From Holophagales bacterium (GTDB lineage: Bacteria; Acidobacteriota; Thermoanaerobaculia; Multivoradales; Multivoraceae): a DNA stretch of 64,000 nucleotides. How positions within the stretch are numbered: position 1 is the stretch's first letter; each line of letters starts with the position of its first letter. Where the stretch lies: positions 62,001 through 126,000 of the forward strand of contig VYDI01000028.1 of the NCBI GenBank assembly GCA_009843505.1, in the 5' to 3' direction. Positions 35,663 through 45,662 of the stretch are shown one piece after another. The notes under the pieces were generated by a model that saw only the letters and a list, made by a program, of their open reading frames with translations, did no database searches and was not told where the DNA came from. The position numbers and the translations under genes are program-made.

Positions 35663-36745
35663 TCAGTCAAGGAAGACCTCGGCGAGCGCGATGCCGCTCT
35701 CGCCGGCCACGGCATAGAGGAGGAAGACGCGGCCGTCCTCCTCGTAGATCGCGGGATCGCGCAACTGGTTCACCTTGCCGTAGGCGGTGCTGCGAACGGA
35801 CGGCTCGAGCGGGGCGTCGGCGCCCTCCCAGTCGCGTTCCGGCCGGAGCACCTCGACCGGTTCGGACTCGGTCCAGTCCATCCAGTCGCCGGACAGGTCG
35901 ATGCTGCTCAACAGGATCCGTTCCGGAGCCTCGCCGACCTGCGTCCAGAACACCCACAACGTGTCGCCGCGGAGCAGCACGGCCGAATGGCGCATGTCCG
36001 GGTTGAACAGCAGCGGCCCCTCCTCGAAGTTCGTGAAGCCGTCCGCCGAGCGGTAGAACTGGCCGGGCATGGCGAGCGAGTAGGTCAACCCGCCGTAGTG
36101 GAAGATGCGCATGTAGGTGCGGCCCAGCGACTGGGGCTGGGCCTCGAAGTCGATGCCATCGATCGAAGTGGCGACCCGCGAAATCTGCCTGCCCACGTCC
36201 TCGAGGCCGTGGAAGTACATGACGATCCGCTGGTTCTCATCGTCGACGTGCACGTCCGGCGACGCGATGTGGGTCGCCGTGATCTCCTTCTGGACGTCGT
36301 GCGACAGCTTCAGGCCGCGGCGCTCCTCCCACTCGGCGACCATCTCGGGCGTCACCTCCGGCGGCTCGACCAGGAAGTGGGAGTGCTCGATCTGCAGGCT
36401 GCCGGGCACGTGGATCGACCACGGCCCGAGAAGGTCGTCGGCGTAGGCGAGCCGAATGTAGTGACCCTTGTGGTCGGCGAAGTAGAGGTAGTACCTGCCG
36501 AGCGGGTCGGAGACCCAGTCCGGCACGCGGATCAGTGACGGTCCCTGGATGTTCTCGCCGATGCTCGGGTCAAGTTCCGGGCCGATGATGGGCGCGTCGA
36601 GGAGCCGTTCGACGCGAACCGGAGCGGTGGCGGTGTCGGGCTGTGAGTCGGAGTCGGCGACAGGTCCGGTGTCGGGGGGCGCACAGGCCAGGGCGGTGAT
36701 CGAGGCGGTCAGGGACAGGGCCACCGGGAGCGATCCCGCTCTCAT
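35663..36745 (-). CDS. GH43/GH32-like five-bladed propeller lipoprotein
   Basis: 360 aa. A lipobox-like signal (SLTASITALACAPPD) is followed by a five-bladed propeller: GPSLIRVPDWVSDPLGRYYL in blade 1, then SPDVHVDDENQRIVMYFHG and the end DPAIYEEDGRVFLLYAVAG, typical of the GH43/GH32/GH68 superfamily. The aspartates and glutamate needed for glycosidase activity cannot be assigned with certainty, so it may be an uncharacterised glycoside hydrolase or a phosphorylase-like protein. The ATG at 36745 is used. It ends 12 bp before repeat copy 6. Confidence 0.72.
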   Translation of the reverse strand: MRAGSLPVALSLTASITALACAPPDTGPVADSDSQPDTATAPVRVERLLDAPIIGPELDPSIGENIQGPSLIRVPDWVSDPLGRYYLYFADHKGHYIRLAYADDLLGPWSIHVPGSLQIEHSHFLVEPPEVTPEMVAEWEERRGLKLSHDVQKEITATHIASPDVHVDDENQRIVMYFHGLEDVGRQISRVATSIDGIDFEAQPQSLGRTYMRIFHYGGLTYSLAMPGQFYRSADGFTNFEEGPLLFNPDMRHSAVLLRGDTLWVFWTQVGEAPERILLSSIDLSGDWMDWTESEPVEVLRPERDWEGADAPLEPSVRSTAYGKVNQLRDPAIYEEDGRVFLLYAVAGESGIALAEVFLD

Positions 36746-36827
36746 CGGCTGATCGGGAGGGTTGAGGACTTCATGGCCTTCTATGCTAGTGGCACTCGGG
36801 CTCGCCGCTTCGCGGCATCGCCCGGAT

Positions 36828-36854
36828 GCCGGCGGGGACGCCGGCGCACCCAGT
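36828..36854 (+). repeat. Core hairpin repeat, copy 7
   Basis: GCCGGC stem and GCACCCAGT tail, preceded at 36804-36816 by a GCCGCTTCGCGGC hairpin. It lies in the divergent gap between the propeller lipoprotein and a PQQ dehydrogenase, 11 bp before the earliest dehydrogenase start. Confidence 0.8.
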
Positions 36855-36865
36855 GAGCAAAGCCG

Positions 36866-38887
36866 TTGCGCCTTCAACTTCTCTGCTGCTCCCCCAGAGG
36901 CCTCGCTTCGGGCGAAGGGTCCACAGGACGGGCGGCTGCCGTGGCGGCTCTTGGCGTCCTGCTCTTCTGCACCGGTGCCCAGGCACAGTACGGCGCCGCG
37001 AACGGCGAGTGGCGCCACCACGGCGGCGACGACGGGTTCACGCGTTACACGGCGCTCGACCAGATCGACGGCTCGAACTTCGGCCGGCTCGAACCGGCGT
37101 GGAAGTGGGCGTCCGCCGATTCGCGGATTGAGGCGAACTCGCCATACCGGCGGCAGGTGTTCCGGTCCTCGCCGCTCGTCATCGACGGACGCCTCTACAT
37201 CCCGACCGAGTTGAGCCAGGTCGCGGCGCTCGACGCCGCCACCGGCGAGGAACTCTGGGTCTACGACCCGAAGAGCTACGAGCGCGGAAAGCCGGCACAG
37301 AGCAACTACTACACCCGCGGTCTCGAGTACTGGACCGACGGCGAACAGGAACGCCTGTTCATCGCCACGATCGGTAAGCAGCTCATCTCGGTCGACCCGG
37401 CCACCGGGCTGCCCGACCGTGGCTTCGGCGAGGACGGCGTGGTCGAACTGTCCCGCAACCTCGGCCGCGAGAACATCGTCCTCCGCAACATCAGTCACGG
37501 CCAGCCGGTGATCGTCGTCGGGGACACGATCGTCGTCGGCTCGCGCATCTTCGACTTCCCGCTCCAGAACAACAACCCGCCCGGCCACGTGCGCGGCTAC
37601 GACGTGCGGACCGGCGAGTTCAAGTGGCGCTTCCACACGATCCCGCAGGAGGGCGAGAACTTCGTGGAGACCTGGGAGAACGACTCCTGGAAGATCACGG
37701 GCAACGCGAACGTATGGGCGCCGATGACCGCCGACCAGGAGCTGGGCTACGTCTACCTTGCCACCAGCACGCCGACCAGCGACTACTACGGCGGGCTGCG
37801 GCACGGCGACAACGTCTACTCGGAGAGCCTGATCTGCGTCGACGCGGCCACCGGTGAGCGGGTCTGGCACTTTCAGACGGTCCACCACGGCGTCTGGGAC
37901 TACGACATCGCCTCGGCGCCGAACCTGATCGACATCGTGGTCGAGGGCAAGCTGATCAAGGCCGTCGCCCAGGTCTCGAAGACCGCCTTCACGTACGTCT
38001 TCGACCGCGCGACCGGCGAGCAGGTGTGGCCGATCGAGGAGCGGCCCGTTCCCTGGGAGAGCACGGTCCCGGGAGAGAAGCTGTCGAGGACGCAGCCGTT
38101 TCCGACGAAGCCGCCGGCGTTCGACCGCCAGGGAGTCAGCGAGGACGACCTGATCGACTTCACCCCGGAGCTGCGGGCCGAGGCGCTCGAACTCGCCGAG
38201 AAGTTCATTCTCGGGCCGATGTTCATGCCGCTGATCCGCCGCGGCGAAGGCGGCAAGGAAGCGATCCTGGCCGTGCCCGGTGCGGGCGGCGGCGCGAATC
38301 ACCCGGGGGCCGCCGCCGACCCCGAGACCGGGATGCTCTACGTGCAGTCGTCGACCCGGCCATCCGGGATGGCCCTCGTCGAACCGGACGGCGCGCGGAG
38401 CTTCTGGCCCTACGTCCTCGATCGCGTGTCGACCGCGGGGCCGCGGGGACTGCCTCTACTCAAACCGCCGTACCGGCGAATCACCGCGATCGACCTGAAC
38501 CGCGGCGACATCGCCTGGCAGGTTCCGCTCGGAGACGGTCCGCGCAACCACCCGGCGATCCGCCACCTGAACCTGGGGCCCCTGGGCGGACGCTCGTCGA
38601 GCGCGGTGACGGAGGGCGGCATCCTGGTGACGAAGACGCTGGTCGTCACGCATGCGGCCCGCTTCGAGACCTACAACGACCGGTCGACGGTGCTCGGCAG
38701 CTCGCTCCAGGCCTACGACAAGTTCACCGGAGAACTACTGGCCGAAGTACTCACGGAGCGCGCGCTGCACGGCGCTCCGGTCAGCTACATGCAGGACGGG
38801 CGGCAGTTCATCGCGGTCACCGGCGGGGGAATGACGGAGCCGGCCGAGCTGATCGCTTTCGCCCTTCCGGCGAGCGAAGCTCCATAG
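36866..38887 (+). CDS. PQQ-dependent dehydrogenase (quinoprotein), exported
   Basis: About 673 aa eight-bladed quinoprotein of the glucose/alcohol dehydrogenase type. Propeller tryptophan motifs recur (AALDAATGEELWVYDP, CVDAATGERVWHFQ, HHGVWDYDIASAP, TYVFDRATGEQVWP, YDKFTGELLAE). It should oxidise a sugar or alcohol in the periplasm with PQQ and pass electrons to a cytochrome or quinone. A signal segment (VAALGVLLFCTGAQAQ) is visible. The start is unsure: TTG at 36866 gives a long n-region, GTG at 36941 a very short one preceded by AGGA. It heads a four-gene plus-strand operon. Confidence 0.88.
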   Translation: MRLQLLCCSPRGLASGEGSTGRAAAVAALGVLLFCTGAQAQYGAANGEWRHHGGDDGFTRYTALDQIDGSNFGRLEPAWKWASADSRIEANSPYRRQVFRSSPLVIDGRLYIPTELSQVAALDAATGEELWVYDPKSYERGKPAQSNYYTRGLEYWTDGEQERLFIATIGKQLISVDPATGLPDRGFGEDGVVELSRNLGRENIVLRNISHGQPVIVVGDTIVVGSRIFDFPLQNNNPPGHVRGYDVRTGEFKWRFHTIPQEGENFVETWENDSWKITGNANVWAPMTADQELGYVYLATSTPTSDYYGGLRHGDNVYSESLICVDAATGERVWHFQTVHHGVWDYDIASAPNLIDIVVEGKLIKAVAQVSKTAFTYVFDRATGEQVWPIEERPVPWESTVPGEKLSRTQPFPTKPPAFDRQGVSEDDLIDFTPELRAEALELAEKFILGPMFMPLIRRGEGGKEAILAVPGAGGGANHPGAAADPETGMLYVQSSTRPSGMALVEPDGARSFWPYVLDRVSTAGPRGLPLLKPPYRRITAIDLNRGDIAWQVPLGDGPRNHPAIRHLNLGPLGGRSSSAVTEGGILVTKTLVVTHAARFETYNDRSTVLGSSLQAYDKFTGELLAEVLTERALHGAPVSYMQDGRQFIAVTGGGMTEPAELIAFALPASEAP

Positions 38888-38903
38888 AACAGGAGGTCAG
38901 CCG

Positions 38904-39923
38904 ATGCACATCCAACTCCTCGTGGTCCTGGCACTCCTGGTCGCTCCCGTCGCGGCCGGCGCCCAGGACGACATTCCCCGCACCGCGAGCGGCCGGCCGG
39001 ACCTCTCGGGCACTTACGACATCGCCACCCGAACGCCGATGGTGCGCGATCCGAAGTACGGCGACGACCCCTACATGAGCGCGGACGATGCGAACGGGAT
39101 CGCGGCTGCGACCGAGGCGGCCAAGGTCGCGGCCGACGTTCCCAGTGATCCGAACCGCGTGGCGCCGCCGGTCGGCGGCGACGGCCACCGCAGCAACATC
39201 GGCGGTCACAACCCGTTCTGGTTCGACTTCGGGACCATCCCGTTCCAGATCGACGGCAAGTACCGCAACTCGATCATCACGGACCCGCCGGACGGACGGC
39301 TGCCGCCCAAGACGGAGCGCGGGCGAGCCCTCACGCCGCGTGGCCTCGGCGCCTACAACCGGAACCCGGGCGGGGCGTGGTGGCTCGAGACGGGCGAGAA
39401 CCTCTACGACGAACCGGAAGTCCAGACCCTCGGCACCCGCTGCCTCTACGCCGGCGGCCCCACGGTGCCGGTCCGGCCGTCCGCCTACAACAACCTGAAG
39501 ACGATCACGCAGACCGAGACCCACGTGGCGATCCACGTGGAGTGGATGCACTGGACCCGGATCGTCCGCCTCGACTCCGAGCACGCGCCGCCGGAGTACC
39601 GCTCGTTCGGAGGCGATTCGATCGGCCGGTGGGAGGGCGACACCCTGGTCGTCGAGACGACGAACTTCCTCCGCGCGCCGCACGTGGCGCACGACGGCCT
39701 GCGCGTCGTCGAGCGTTTCCAACGCGTCGACGCGGACACGCTGTTCTACGAGTTCACGGTGGAGGACTCCGACTACACCGCCCCATACGGCGGCTCTCTA
39801 CCGTGGCCCCGCACTGACGAGCGGCTCTACGAGTACGCATGCCACGAGGGGAACTACTCGATGGGCAACATGCTTCGCGGCGCCCGGTTGCTGGAGAAAG
39901 AGGCGCGCGAGGAGCAACGCTAG
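38904..39923 (+). CDS. Exported protein of unknown function, PQQ-operon member
   Basis: 339 aa, signal peptide (LLVVLALLVAPVAAGAQ). I recognise the general type, secreted proteins starting near PRTASGRPDLSGTYD and containing GDSIGRWEGDTLVVETTNF, frequent in Acidobacteria and related marine bacteria, but no function is known. Two cysteines (GTRCLY, YACHEG) may pair. AGGAGG precedes the ATG. Its position 16 bp after the PQQ dehydrogenase suggests it acts with that enzyme, perhaps as a periplasmic binding or accessory protein. Confidence 0.75.
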   Translation: MHIQLLVVLALLVAPVAAGAQDDIPRTASGRPDLSGTYDIATRTPMVRDPKYGDDPYMSADDANGIAAATEAAKVAADVPSDPNRVAPPVGGDGHRSNIGGHNPFWFDFGTIPFQIDGKYRNSIITDPPDGRLPPKTERGRALTPRGLGAYNRNPGGAWWLETGENLYDEPEVQTLGTRCLYAGGPTVPVRPSAYNNLKTITQTETHVAIHVEWMHWTRIVRLDSEHAPPEYRSFGGDSIGRWEGDTLVVETTNFLRAPHVAHDGLRVVERFQRVDADTLFYEFTVEDSDYTAPYGGSLPWPRTDERLYEYACHEGNYSMGNMLRGARLLEKEAREEQR

Positions 39924-39990
39924 GCCACCGGCGCTCCACTGATACCCTCCCTCCGGCCCAGCCCACAGACCGGCGCTTCCACGGCGCCTC

Positions 39991-41430
39991 TTGACGCTCC
40001 GGAAGTCCCTTCTGGCTAACCAAGTACTCGATCCGTACACCGTCCGCCACGGCGAGGCCGTGGCCCCGCCGGCGACCTTCCGGGAGCGACTGAAGTACCT
40101 CGGACCGAGCCTGATCGTCACCGGCGCGGTGATCGGTTCGGGCGAACTCGTGCTGACGACGAGCCTGGGCGCGGTCGCCGGTTTCACCCTGCTCTGGTGG
40201 ATGCTCCTCTCCTGCTGGTGCAAGTCGCTGATCCAGGCGGAGATGGCGCGCTACACGATCGAATCGGGCGACACCTACCTGCGAGCGATGAACCGGCTGC
40301 CTGGGCGGATCTGGAGGATCTCCTGGCCGATCTGGCTGGGGCTGATCGCTTACGTCCCGGGGACGATGGGACTGGGCGGCATCATCGGCGGCGCCGGCCA
40401 GTCGATGTCCTTCCTCGCCTCGCTGGGGAACATCGAGCTCGACGGGGTTCTCTGCACCGGTCTCATCGCCGTTGCCGGTTCGATCATCCTCGGCACCGGC
40501 TCCTACAAGTGGCTCGAACGCGTGATGCTGCCTCTGGTCATCGCATTCACGTTCTGCACGCTGATCTGCCTGATCGCGATGCAGTTCACCGAGTTCCGGA
40601 CCACGCCGGGCGAGATCCTCGGCGGCATGAAGCCGGACATGACCCTGTTCGTCGCCGTCGCGGCCCTCGCGCTTTCGGCCTACGGCTACACCGGCACGAC
40701 CTCGGGCGACATCTCGTCCTACACCTACTGGTGCATCGAAAAGGGTTACCCGAGCTTCCTCGGCGCCGACCGCAACGACCCGAACTGGGAGCCCCACGCT
40801 CGCGGCTGGATGCGGGTGCTCCACACCGACGTCTGGCTGGCCCTGATCATCGTCACCTGCGCCACGATCCCCTACTACATCCTCGGCGCCGGGGTGCTGA
40901 ACAAGATGGGGCTGACGCCGGAGGGGAACGACGAGACGATCGGGGCCCTCTCCAACATCTTCACCCAGACCCTGGGGCTCTGGGCGGTGTGGATCTTCGC
41001 GATCGGCGCCTTCTGCATCCTGTTCTCCACCGTTCTTTCGGGAGCCGGCGGCGGCGGCCGCTCGATCCCGGACTACCTGATGGAGATGGGCCTGATCGAG
41101 CGCTCCAACCTGGCGCTGCGCAAGAAGATCATCCGCGGCTACCTTGTCTGCCTGCCGCTGGCCGCCTTCGGGATCTACTACTTCGTCACCGACTTCGTCA
41201 TCCTGATCATGGTCGGTGGCCTGACCTCGGCGATCTTCCTGCCGATTCAGGCCGGCGCGACGCTGTGGCTGCAGCGGACGCGGATGGACCCACGGATCCG
41301 GCCCCGCCGGTTGACCTACGTCGGCATCTGGGTCGTGTTCGCGTTCGAGGCCGCGATGGCGCTCCTGGTCATCCGCTACGTCGTGCTGGCCGACCAGTTC
41401 GACTGGCTGTTCGGCTACCTGTTCGGCTGA
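39991..41430 (+). CDS. NRAMP-like transporter lacking the metal-binding motifs
   Basis: 479 aa, about 11-12 membrane helices in the LeuT-like NRAMP arrangement ([16 protein letters not shown] in TM1; [17 protein letters not shown] in TM6). In true manganese/iron carriers TM1 has DPGN and TM6 has MPH; here the equivalent places read GSGE and GTTSGD. So the carrier fold is kept but divalent-metal coordination is probably lost, and another substrate is likely. The start is TTG at 39991 without a clear Shine-Dalgarno. It lies in the PQQ dehydrogenase operon, so transport of that pathway's substrate is possible. Confidence 0.8.
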   Translation: MTLRKSLLANQVLDPYTVRHGEAVAPPATFRERLKYLGPSLIVTGAVIGSGELVLTTSLGAVAGFTLLWWMLLSCWCKSLIQAEMARYTIESGDTYLRAMNRLPGRIWRISWPIWLGLIAYVPGTMGLGGIIGGAGQSMSFLASLGNIELDGVLCTGLIAVAGSIILGTGSYKWLERVMLPLVIAFTFCTLICLIAMQFTEFRTTPGEILGGMKPDMTLFVAVAALALSAYGYTGTTSGDISSYTYWCIEKGYPSFLGADRNDPNWEPHARGWMRVLHTDVWLALIIVTCATIPYYILGAGVLNKMGLTPEGNDETIGALSNIFTQTLGLWAVWIFAIGAFCILFSTVLSGAGGGGRSIPDYLMEMGLIERSNLALRKKIIRGYLVCLPLAAFGIYYFVTDFVILIMVGGLTSAIFLPIQAGATLWLQRTRMDPRIRPRRLTYVGIWVVFAFEAAMALLVIRYVVLADQFDWLFGYLFG

Positions 41431-41450
41431 GAACACCGGGGGCGCCGGCC

Positions 41451-42626
41451 ATGCTCCGACACCTCCTCGCAGTCACCCTCGCCCTGCTGACGGCGGGAGC
41501 CGCCCTCGCCCAACGCCCCGGCGATCGGATGCGGGAACGCAGTCGCCAGATCGACGCCCGGCTCGCCGACGACCCCTACGTCGGCATCCACGGTAGTTCC
41601 GGCATCCAGCGCGGGCTGTACAGAATCGAGTCGACCGGCGTGTCGACCGAGCCCGTGCGCGAGGCGGCTGAGAAGTTCCTGGCGGTGCTGACGGCGGAAC
41701 AGCGCGCGAAGACGACGTTCGCCGTCGACGACGACGAGTGGCGCAAGTGGATGAATCAGCACTTCTACGTCCGCCAGGGCGTCGGCTTCGACGAGATGGA
41801 CGAAGCGCAGCGCGAAGCGGCCTTCGGCCTGATGCGAGCCTCGCTCAGCGCGGACGGCCTCAAGCTGAGCCGCGACATCATGAACCTCAACCGCACCCTC
41901 GGCGAACTGAACGGCGACAACTTCGCCGAGTACAACGAGTGGCTGTACTGGATCACCGTGATGGGCGAGCCCTCGGCCGACCAGCCCTGGGGCTGGCAGG
42001 TCGACGGCCATCACCTGATCATCAACTACTTCGTGCTCGGCGACCAGGTCGTGATGACGCCGCTGTTCGTGGGCTCGGAACCTGTCATCGCCGAGTCCGG
42101 CAAGTTCAAGGGCACGGCGATCATGCAGCGGGAGCAGGACCAGGGGCTCGCGCTGATCAGGTCGCTTCCCGCGGAGCAGCAAACGAAGGCGATCATCGAG
42201 ACCTCGAAAGCGGGCAACGACAACCTCGGCGAGGCCTTCAGCGACAACATCGTGCTCGACTACGCCGGCATCGCGGCCTCCAAGCTGTCACCGGACGCCC
42301 GGGCGCGACTGCTCGACCTGATCGGCCTCTATGTCCACAACCTGCGGGAGGGCCACGCCAGGGTACGAATGGCGGAGGTCGAGGCTCACCTGGACGAGAC
42401 CCACTTCGCCTGGATCGGCGCCACGGACGAGGACGCAGTCTTCTACTACCGCATCCACAGCCCCGTCATCCTGATCGAGTTCGACCACCAGCGGCCCGTC
42501 GGGATCCGGCATCTCGTCGAAGGGCGCGCGCCCATCCGCCAGCACATCCACGCCGTCGTGCGGACGCCGAACGGCAACGACTACGGCAAGGACCTGCTCC
42601 GGCAGCACTACGAGCGGGACCACTAG
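41451..42626 (+). CDS. DUF3500 family exported protein
   Basis: 391 aa, signal peptide ([17 protein letters not shown]). The DUF3500 core is recognisable: [33 protein letters not shown] and [19 protein letters not shown], followed by TPLFVGSEP. The many histidines (GHH, HHQ, HIH, QHY) might bind metal. The function is unknown; the family is widespread in organisms with rich secreted hydrolase sets. It ends the operon begun by the PQQ dehydrogenase and is followed by a degenerate repeat copy. Confidence 0.82.
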   Translation: MLRHLLAVTLALLTAGAALAQRPGDRMRERSRQIDARLADDPYVGIHGSSGIQRGLYRIESTGVSTEPVREAAEKFLAVLTAEQRAKTTFAVDDDEWRKWMNQHFYVRQGVGFDEMDEAQREAAFGLMRASLSADGLKLSRDIMNLNRTLGELNGDNFAEYNEWLYWITVMGEPSADQPWGWQVDGHHLIINYFVLGDQVVMTPLFVGSEPVIAESGKFKGTAIMQREQDQGLALIRSLPAEQQTKAIIETSKAGNDNLGEAFSDNIVLDYAGIAASKLSPDARARLLDLIGLYVHNLREGHARVRMAEVEAHLDETHFAWIGATDEDAVFYYRIHSPVILIEFDHQRPVGIRHLVEGRAPIRQHIHAVVRTPNGNDYGKDLLRQHYERDH

Positions 42627-42630
42627 AGGG

Positions 42631-42651
42631 CGCCGCTTCGCGGCACCCAGT
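42631..42651 (+). repeat. Degenerate repeat, copy 8
   Basis: A GCCGCTTCGCGGC hairpin joined to ACCCAGT. The main GCCGGC stem is missing. It lies between the convergent DUF3500 and DUF3604 genes, 4 bp from each stop. Confidence 0.55.
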
Positions 42652-42654
42652 GGG

Positions 42655-45480
42655 TTACTCCACGGTCACCCAGATCGGCGACGACCAGGCCATGTTGCCG
42701 TCGACCTGGATGACCCGGACGTAGTAGAGGTGCTCGCCGGGTTCGACGTCGGCGTCGGCGAACTCGAGGCTGACGTCGGCTTCGAGGTTCTGGCGGTTGT
42801 AGAGGAAGGTCTGGTCGCGGATGATGTCGATCTGGCGGATCGGCGTCGTGCCGATGACGCGGACGCTGAGCCGGAAATCGCCGTCCGCCGTCAGGATGTC
42901 GCCCTGGAGGTACTCCCTGCCGCCCGTCCGCAACCGGTAGTCGAGGATGATGTTGTCCGTCGCGCCGTAGCTGTGGCGCTTCTTCATCGCCTCGAGCATC
43001 CCCTCGCGGGTGAACTCCTCGGCGATCGTGGCGGCGTAGGAAATGTGGGTCGAGAGGTGGTCCGACGCGGCCTGCACGCCCAGCTTGTAGCCCTTGGCCC
43101 AAGCGTTCCAGACGTAGCCCTCCGGCCGAAAGCCCCCTGGAGCTGAGCGCAGGTTGCCCGTGCGGGCGGCCCGCGGGGCCCCCTCGTACTCGTTCGAGAC
43201 CCGATCGCCCTGGTAGATCTCGACCAGGGGCTCGACCTCGGGGTCGTTGTCGCGCCAGTCCGTTCCCATGCTCGAAGCCGACGTGTGGGAGATGGCGATG
43301 CCGTCGTGCTCCTTCAGGTACTCGTAGAGCCGCGCCGCGCCCTCCTCGTGGGTCCGTTCGGCCTCGGTGACCGGCAGCGTCGGCTTGCCGCGCTCCGCGA
43401 ACAGGATGTTCCGGTGCCCGTCGGGGAAGGAGATGCTCCGCTCGTAACCGTAGAAGGGCTGGAAGCGGCCGGAGACCGAGAAGACGTCGACCGTCTGGTG
43501 CAGGAGCCAGTTGATGTACTCGATGTCCGGTCCGCCCAGGAAGTTGTGCTCGCTGGCCAGAAGGAAGTCGAGCGAGGCGACATCCATCGCGTAGCGGTAG
43601 GTCTGGATCAGCGAGCCGTCGTTGTTGCCGTCCATCGAAATCTCGGTGTGGCGGTGGGTGTCACCGCGGTAGATGCGGTACGTCTTCCCCTCGGACTCGA
43701 TCTCGTAGCTGCGGATTCGCTCCAGGTCCTCCGCCTCGTTCTCGTGGATCACGTATCCCGGCACCTCGTCGACGACCAGGGCCACCAGCTTCGGCGGCAC
43801 TACCTTCGTCATCAGGCGCGGAAGCTTCGCGGCGTAGACGTCGGCGTGCTCGAAGAGGAATCCCGAGTAGTCCCGGTTGTCCGTCGGCCAGCTCGCCCAG
43901 ACGTTGCCCTCACCGTCCGCGGCCAGCCCCCAGCGGGCATCCTGCCGGAAGCGCGTCATCGGGATGTGTTGCGGACGGAGCCAGCGGTCACCCTGGAGCG
44001 TCGTGCTCCAGATCTCCCAGGAGGCCCGGTGCGCAGGGGACTCGCTGAGGATGTCGGCCTGGCGGGTCGTCCGGTGCCGGAAATGGAGCCAGATGCGTCC
44101 ATCGGCGTCCGGGAAGAGCACGGGGAAATCGTTGTAGCCCTGGAGCTCTTCGGGCAGCGCGTCGCCCAAGTCCGCGGCCGGCGACCGCCACTCCCAGCCG
44201 TCGTGTACCGCGACGTTCATCGTGCGCCACTCGTAGAGCCGGGTGCCCTCCCGGTTGAGCACCCAGCCGGTGTCCTTGCCCCAGTTCACACCGCTCTCGT
44301 TCCACGCCGCCCAGACCCGGTCCTGCCCGTCGACGGCGAGGCTGATGTGCGCCTCGTACTTGGCCGTCGAGGCAACCGCCATCTCCTCGCCCCACTCGCC
44401 GCCGGCCCAGCGTCGGACCAGCACGTCGTAGTTGCCGGCGCCGTAGCTGTCCCAGCCGACGTACACGCCGCCCTTCGAGTCGGCGACGATCACGGGCTCC
44501 CAGTCGTTCGCCGGCGAGGACGAGACCTGCTCCGCCTCGGACCAGCGTTCGCCGTCGTAGCGGCGGGCGAAGATGTCGGCGGCGCCGTCGCGGAAACCCT
44601 GCCAGACGAGCCAGAGATTCCCCTCGGCGTCCGTCGCCAGGTTGTGGAACACATCCGGCTGCGGAGCTTCCGTGAGTCGTTCCGCGGCCGACCAGGAGTC
44701 GCCGTCGAGGACGCGCGCGTAGAGATCCCAGTTGCCCTCGACCTGCGCCGAGTAGACGACCCACGGGCGACCGTCGCCGTCGCGGCCCATCTTCACGAGA
44801 TAGTGGTCGCCGGGCTGCTCGGTCAGGGTCTGGACCTCTCCCCAGGCCTGGCCGTCGAACCGCCGCGCCAGCACCTCGTTCGCGTTGTCGCGGTAGCCGA
44901 GCCAGGCGGCCCAGACCTCGTCGCCGTCACTGCCGAGGATCGTCGCGAAGTCGTTCTGGTAGTCGTCGGAGGTCAGCCGCTCGACACCGGGAACACGCTC
45001 GACCGTCACCTCGCCGCCCAGGAACCGCAGCCGCCGCCCGACCGCGACATCGGCGAGCCGGACCTCGAACTCGCCGTTGGCGGTGGCGAACATCAGACGC
45101 GTGCCGCCGTTGCCCCGCACGTCGACGACCAGTCCGGGCGATCGGTGGTACTCGACCGGACCGACCGTCTGCGTATCGTGCATGGCGCGGGGGGTGAAGT
45201 GCGGCCCCTTGTAGCTGGCCAGCTTCCAGGTGTTGCCGGACACTTCCTCGCCCGGCCGGGGACGCCAATTCCGCACTCCGAGCAGTTCTCCGCCAGAGAT
45301 CTCGACGGAGCCGTCCCAGTCGCGGGCGGCGGCGTCGTTCACGCCGAGGCGGACGAGCAGGGAGACGACATCGTCGGCGGCGAGGGCGCCGGCTTCCTGC
45401 GCCGCGGCGGGCGGACACAGGGCGAACAGGGCGGCTGCCGCGACGGCAGCCGCAGCGCAGGCGACCTTGTTGTTTGACAT
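42655..45480 (-). CDS. DUF3604 PHP-like protein with N-terminal beta-propeller
   Basis: 941 aa, exported (signal AAAVAAAALFALCPPAAAQ). The first 550 residues contain propeller repeats (for example VYSAQVEGNWDLYARVLDG, LVWQGFRDGAADIFARRYDG, YVGWDSYGAGNYDVLVRRW). From about residue 604 comes a PHP-like metal-dependent phosphoesterase domain: YRGDTHRHTEISMDG, then LLASEHNFLGG, ISHTSASSMG and AASDHLSTHISY. The fusion of a sensor-like propeller with a DUF3604 domain is usual for the family; the substrate is unknown. It is convergent with DUF3500 and divergent from a PQQ dehydrogenase, with a double repeat between. Confidence 0.85.
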   Translation of the reverse strand: MSNNKVACAAAAVAAAALFALCPPAAAQEAGALAADDVVSLLVRLGVNDAAARDWDGSVEISGGELLGVRNWRPRPGEEVSGNTWKLASYKGPHFTPRAMHDTQTVGPVEYHRSPGLVVDVRGNGGTRLMFATANGEFEVRLADVAVGRRLRFLGGEVTVERVPGVERLTSDDYQNDFATILGSDGDEVWAAWLGYRDNANEVLARRFDGQAWGEVQTLTEQPGDHYLVKMGRDGDGRPWVVYSAQVEGNWDLYARVLDGDSWSAAERLTEAPQPDVFHNLATDAEGNLWLVWQGFRDGAADIFARRYDGERWSEAEQVSSSPANDWEPVIVADSKGGVYVGWDSYGAGNYDVLVRRWAGGEWGEEMAVASTAKYEAHISLAVDGQDRVWAAWNESGVNWGKDTGWVLNREGTRLYEWRTMNVAVHDGWEWRSPAADLGDALPEELQGYNDFPVLFPDADGRIWLHFRHRTTRQADILSESPAHRASWEIWSTTLQGDRWLRPQHIPMTRFRQDARWGLAADGEGNVWASWPTDNRDYSGFLFEHADVYAAKLPRLMTKVVPPKLVALVVDEVPGYVIHENEAEDLERIRSYEIESEGKTYRIYRGDTHRHTEISMDGNNDGSLIQTYRYAMDVASLDFLLASEHNFLGGPDIEYINWLLHQTVDVFSVSGRFQPFYGYERSISFPDGHRNILFAERGKPTLPVTEAERTHEEGAARLYEYLKEHDGIAISHTSASSMGTDWRDNDPEVEPLVEIYQGDRVSNEYEGAPRAARTGNLRSAPGGFRPEGYVWNAWAKGYKLGVQAASDHLSTHISYAATIAEEFTREGMLEAMKKRHSYGATDNIILDYRLRTGGREYLQGDILTADGDFRLSVRVIGTTPIRQIDIIRDQTFLYNRQNLEADVSLEFADADVEPGEHLYYVRVIQVDGNMAWSSPIWVTVE

Positions 45481-45507
45481 TGCCGGCTAGCTTAGCCGCC
45501 ACCACAC

Positions 45508-45534
45508 ACTGGGTGCGCCGGCGTCCTCGCCGGC
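45508..45534 (-). repeat. Core hairpin repeat, copy 9
   Basis: Reverse-orientation core, ACTGGGTGC plus GCCGGCG-TCCT-CGCCGGC. It faces copy 10, giving a tail-to-tail inverted pair. Confidence 0.85.
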
Positions 45535-45546
45535 ATCAGGCGCGAT

Positions 45547-45617
45547 GCCGCGGAGCGGCGAGCGCGTCCTCATTGCCGCCGTCGGCGGCAGCCGGCGGGG
45601 ACGCCGGCGCACCCGGT
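45547..45617 (+). repeat. Near full-length hairpin repeat, copy 10
   Basis: Near full-length form with the GCCGCCGTCGGCGGC middle hairpin and GCCGGCG/CGCCGGC stem. The tail is GCACCCGGT, one base off the consensus. It lies 46 bp ahead of a PQQ dehydrogenase start, so it belongs to the leader or promoter zone. Confidence 0.8.
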
Positions 45618-45662
45618 GGGCAATACTCTACGGCTCCACCCAGACAGGAAGAGGTGTTCTTG

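Noticed and set aside
43285..45477. 730-codon open frame opposite the DUF3604 gene
   Set aside because: Arg/Val/Asp-rich antisense frame with no domain; a by-product of high GC. The DUF3604 protein on the other strand is clearly real.
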